DNA from: Larix sibirica
Taxonomy: Eukaryota > Streptophyta > Pinopsida > Pinales > Pinaceae
Length of the DNA stretch: 10,913 bases
NCBI GenBank assembly: GCA_004151065.3
Contig: NWUY0305087337.1
Span: 1 to 10,913 of the forward strand
Direction: 5' to 3'
Shown: positions 9,141-10,913 of the stretch, one piece after another
Numbering within the stretch: position 1 is the stretch's first letter
How the letters are laid out: the number at the start of each line of letters is the position of its first letter
Notes under the pieces: generated by a model
Seen by the model: the letters and a program-made list of their open reading frames with translations, nothing else
Databases searched by the model: none
What the model was told of the DNA's origin: nothing
Position numbers and translations under genes: made by a program

Positions 9141-9587
9141 AAAAAAATTCTTGTTGGATATTTTGATGGCTCATCACAAAAGGGAAAATGTGGTGGGGGA
9201 GTTGTCCTGCATATCGACAGAGATCATTGGTGCCATGCATGGTTCAATTGTGGTCATGGGGTAAATACAAAGGATGAAATATTAGCCCTTTGGGGACTAC
9301 TCTTATTTTCAACTAGGTGTGGTGTCCTTTATCTACAGGTGGTGGGTGACTCAAATATCATCATTGATTAAGCAGTAGGTAATGCTACTCTGCAGGTTGT
9401 TGTACTTGAGCAACCACTGATTCAATCACTGTTCAATGACATATATTTTAAGCACATCTACAAACAATATAATGCTATTGTTGACAGATTATCAAAAAAA
9501 GTTGCGACCTATGAGGATGGATGGCTACATTATGTGGAATATTTGGATTTTACTTTGAAATCTCAGGGTAAATTCATGATATTTTAA
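9141..9587 (+). pseudogene. LINE C-terminal RNase H domain
   Basis: The domain opens with GYFDGSSQKG (Asp at 9165) and a GGGVV strand. DEILALWGLL follows (Glu at 9276), then VVGDSNIIID (Asp at 9348), and finally a NAIVDRLSK helix (Asp at 9483). These are the four acidic metal-binding positions of the RNase H fold and all are retained. The only interruption is a TAA at 9369, just after the third motif. The domain ends at TAA 9585-9587, directly followed by TAG. RNase H at the C-terminus of ORF2 is typical of a set of plant L1 elements and would remove the RNA template strand. This is the best-kept domain of the copy. Confidence 0.9.
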
Positions 9588-9830
9588 TAGTTGTTATGTA
9601 TCCTAACGAAGAGAACTTTTGAAGACTATGTGTTTATGAAGTCTGTAACTTTTCTATACATTTTTTTTGGACAATTTTGTGATATGTTGTTAGGATATCT
9701 CTGTTATACAGAGGGATAAGATCAATTTTGTGTAACCATGTACGATCATTGATTGCCCATCAGATGATGTATGTAATGGTTTACTTTGATTCCAGTGGAA
9801 TAATAAGAAACCGTTTTCTTTTTTTTTGTG
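9588..9830 (+). other. LINE 3' untranslated region
   Basis: About 240 bases of non-coding DNA separate the ORF2 stop from the A tail. They are AT-rich and contain a perfect short stem-loop at 9699-9713 and a T-rich run at 9814-9828. In L1-type TPRT the reverse transcriptase starts at the RNA 3' end, so this part includes whatever the enzyme recognises. No other gene is seen. Confidence 0.65.
9699..9713 (+). other. 6-bp stem, 3-base loop hairpin in LINE 3'UTR
   Basis: CTCTGT (9699-9704) pairs perfectly with ACAGAG (9708-9713) around the loop TAT, with partial further pairing of the flanking TAT and ATA after a bulge. Several plant LINEs and related SINEs have conserved 3' hairpins recognised by the RT; applying that to this copy is inference. 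Confidence 0.5.
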
Positions 9831-9832
9831 AA

Positions 9833-9846
9833 AAAAACATGCCATT
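9833..9846 (+). repeat. candidate right target-site duplication of the LINE
   Basis: AAAAACATGCCATT overlaps the end of the A7 tail (9831-9837) and matches the left copy at 5309-5322 except for one base. Because the repeat itself starts with A's, the exact tail/TSD border cannot be drawn. Confidence 0.45.
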
Positions 9847-10044
9847 ATATTTATATGCAAGCTATTGTTCAAAATTTTAACACGTGAATATATGGTAAGG
9901 ATTATGATGTATTTATATGCACTCATGGTTAGGAATTGTGTTGTTTTGTAAAAGCAACCCTCCTCAGCCACATCCATCGAGGGAAAATTAACTCTATGAA
10001 ATGTAAACACAACAATGATCGACACTATGAAGCTTCTAGATTTT
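9847..10044. other. intergenic stretch, nothing recognised
   Basis: AT-rich DNA between the LINE and the tandem repeats. A minus-strand frame of 111 codons crosses it (10025 to 9690) but overlaps the LINE 3'UTR and has no recognisable domain, so I treat it as chance. Confidence 0.4.
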
Positions 10045-10132
10045 AATGTTGGATATGGACAAGCTTCGTCACAGTGACTTCAAAATCCAATGTTGGATAT
10101 GGACAAGGTCCACCATGATGACTTCAAAATTC
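10045..10132 (+). repeat. tandem repeat, 2 copies of 44 bp
   Basis: Copies are 10045-10088 and 10089-10132. Both start AATGTTGGATATGGACAAG and share TGACTTCAAAAT near the end; the ten-odd bases between (after GACAAG) differ strongly. The preceding bases (about 10028-10044) resemble a worn third unit end. The TGTTGG string at the unit start is also a common 5' end of plant Copia LTRs, so this could be the duplicated edge of an LTR; that is inference. Confidence 0.75.
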
Positions 10133-10380
10133 ATTGTGTTTATTATTTAAGTTTTGAATGATCTATAAACTGTTATAGATATTTCACTGGAACACTACGT
10201 CTTAACAGATCTTACAACTTTATGCAAACTCTTAGTTATGTAGTGTTTACTAAACATGTAAGATTCATTGTTGTTCACTTAATCTCACATAAAGCTAAAA
10301 TAAACTAAAACTGAAAGGAAAATAGTTAGAACAAAATAACACATTCACATAAATAACACAACATATACCTTGGGAAAACC
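10133..10380. other. AT-rich stretch between two tandem repeats
   Basis: No open frame of interest. Short inverted repeats occur: ATCTATA (10161-10167) against TATAGAT (10174-10180), and AACACTAC (10191-10198) against GTAGTGTT (10240-10247). None makes a convincing RNA gene. Confidence 0.35.
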
Positions 10381-10599
10381 CACTATGGAGAAAAATCCAA
10401 CCAAAAGTGAGGACTATCCCTGGCTATTTTCTTCTCCAATATGCAATGCAAATACAAAGAAAGTGGATTCTCGATGGAGTTACCTATGACACTATGGAGA
10501 AAAATCCAACCAAAAGTGAGGACTATCCCCTTGCTCTTTTCTTCTCCAATATGCAATGCAAATACAAAGAAAGTGGACTCTCGATGGAGTTACCTATGC
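10381..10599 (+). repeat. tandem duplication, 109 bp then 110 bp
   Basis: Copy 1 is 10381-10489 and copy 2 is 10490-10599, both starting CACTATGGAGAAAAATCC. By eye they differ at four bases plus one single-base indel (in the run of C's near 10418/10527), so the duplication is fairly recent or under homogenisation. The bases after copy 2 begin CACTA again, so five bases of homology mark the duplication junction. The period is not a multiple of three and no protein is conserved across it, so the overlapping open frames here are chance products of the duplication. Confidence 0.9.
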
Positions 10600-10776
10600 C
10601 ACTACGTCCTGTATGGCTCGTATAGGATCTCCCACTTCCTCTGTTATGCTCTAATATCTACTCCTTGGTTGTTGCTCGGCTATGGAACAATACAATAATA
10701 CCATAAGAATGGAACCTCTTATTCTTCTAGTGGTTGAATATTTAACAATGTCCATATAGCCATATAGCATTAGCTT
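10600..10776. other. non-coding stretch after the tandem duplication
   Basis: No open frame or RNA gene is recognised. It is slightly less AT-rich than the DNA before 10380. CATATAG occurs twice at about 10753-10768. Confidence 0.3.
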
Positions 10777-10834
10777 TTAGGGTTTTTGCATTCCTCAACT
10801 CTCGATTAGGGTTGGGGTTTTGGACCCTATAAAA
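10777..10834 (+). promoter_or_regulatory. possible core promoter: telo-box-like elements and TATA-like box
   Basis: TTAGGGTTT (10777-10785) is the reverse complement of the plant telo-box AAACCCTAA. A second near-match, TTAGGGTTG, lies at 10806-10814. CTATAAAA (10827-10834) fits a plant TATA box and is followed by CAT/CAC-rich DNA that could contain an initiator. Telo-boxes together with TATA boxes are seen in promoters of plant growth and translation genes. No transcript start or coding exon is visible before the window ends, so the transcript could equally belong to an LTR. Confidence 0.35.
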
Positions 10835-10846
10835 TGTTCTTGAAAT

Positions 10847-10894
10847 TCCACATGTGACTAGCTCCACATGTGTGGGTAATGAGAGATGACGTGG
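10847..10894. promoter_or_regulatory. paired CACATGTG palindromes and an ACGTGG core
   Basis: TCCACATGTG occurs at 10847-10856 and 10863-10872, 16 bases apart; each holds the 8-base palindrome CACATGTG, an E-box-type bHLH site. TGACGTGG (10887-10894) carries the ACGTGG core bound by plant bZIP factors. They lie just downstream of the TATA-like box, an unusual place for activator sites, so they may instead belong to another promoter or be coincidental. Confidence 0.3.
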
Positions 10895-10913
10895 AATCCA
10901 CTCAGTACCATGG

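Larger units (their letters stand above)
5437..9587 (+). pseudogene. LINE ORF2 polyprotein pseudogene (endonuclease-RT-RNase H)
   Basis: Homologous sequence runs about 1,360 codons from the first endonuclease motif to the terminal TAA (9585-9587), close to full length for plant L1 ORF2 proteins that carry RNase H. The reading frame changes near 5582, 6190, 6275, 6770, 7108, 7454, 7495 and 8171. In-frame stops lie at 5976, 6024, 6168, 6381, 6675, 6738, 6875, 6917, 7156, 8126, 8562, 8655, 8817 and 9369. The intact protein would nick the target, copy the element's RNA and degrade the RNA strand. The longest uninterrupted piece, the RT palm/thumb at 7502-8128, is 208 codons. The ATG at 5437 is only the first Met of the open stretch; the true start cannot be fixed. 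Confidence 0.88.
5323..9837 (+). mobile_element. degenerate 5'-truncated L1-type LINE with RNase H
   Basis: A plant L1-clade non-LTR retrotransposon on the + strand, about 4.5 kb. In order it holds an APE-like endonuclease (from about 5491), a linker, a reverse transcriptase, a zf-RVT-like region, a C-terminal RNase H ending at 9587, a 3'UTR with a stem-loop, and a short A7 tail at 9831-9837. No ORF1 is found upstream. Such elements transpose by target-primed reverse transcription, in which endonuclease-nicked DNA primes cDNA synthesis from the RNA's 3' end; incomplete synthesis commonly yields 5' truncation. The left boundary rests on the candidate target-site duplication and is less certain than the right one. 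The element is dead: 14 in-frame stops and about 8 frame changes. Confidence 0.85.

Noticed and set aside
9690-10025. 111-codon minus-strand open frame
   Set aside because: It crosses the 3' end of the LINE and its flank, has no domain, and is explained by low stop density by chance.
10191-10264. Interleaved inverted repeats AACACTAC/GTAGTGTT and ATCTTAC/GTAAGAT, suggesting a pseudoknot
   Set aside because: Stems of 7-8 bases in AT-rich DNA with long loops are expected by chance; no other RNA-gene signal is present.
10407-10698. Overlapping + open frames of 72 and 85 codons in the tandem duplication
   Set aside because: They restate the 109/110-bp repeat in different frames; the period is not a multiple of three, so no protein repeat is conserved.
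1-10913. CRISPR array, tRNA, rRNA or bacterial defence system
   Set aside because: No regular spaced repeats, no tRNA box A/B cloverleaf, no rRNA-like stretch and no prokaryotic gene packing were seen; the plant LINE fixes the context as eukaryotic.

Overview
The window reads as nuclear DNA of a land plant, most likely a seed plant with a large, repeat-rich genome. The sequence is strongly AT-rich, no bacterial-style gene packing is present, and the only clear coding homology is to a plant L1-type non-LTR retrotransposon whose C-terminus carries an RNase H domain. Conifer or other gymnosperm origin is possible, but nothing here proves it.

Layout. Positions 1 to about 1000 may hold gene-edge material: a 3'UTR-like stretch on the + strand (1-240), and two short GC-richer blocks on the - strand (586-681 and about 772-830) with plausible splice sites that could be eroded exons. 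From about 1020 to 5300 the DNA is AT-rich and intergenic, with small direct repeats (1314-1553 and 3942-4040) and a pyrimidine-rich tract (3066-3150). I recognise no gene there.

The main feature is a dead LINE at about 5323-9837 on the + strand. It keeps, in canonical order, an APE-type endonuclease, a linker, a reverse transcriptase with motifs 0-D and thumb, a zf-RVT-like region, a C-terminal RNase H, and a 3'UTR with a perfect 6-bp stem-loop and a short A tail. I count 14 in-frame stop codons (9 TAG, 5 TAA, no TGA) and about 8 frame changes, so it cannot make protein. ORF1 is absent. A 14-base near-identical direct repeat (5309-5322 and 9833-9846, one mismatch) brackets it and is a good target-site-duplication candidate, which would make it a 5'-truncated insertion.

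From about 10045 to the end there is a second repeat-rich block: a 44-bp tandem pair, a 109/110-bp tandem pair, then a possible promoter-like stretch with telo-box-like elements, a TATA-like box, two CACATGTG palindromes and an ACGTGG core. This could be part of an LTR or the approach to a gene beyond the window.

I found no convincing new biological system. The most useful observations are the LINE's boundaries, its decay pattern, and the tandem duplications at the right end.
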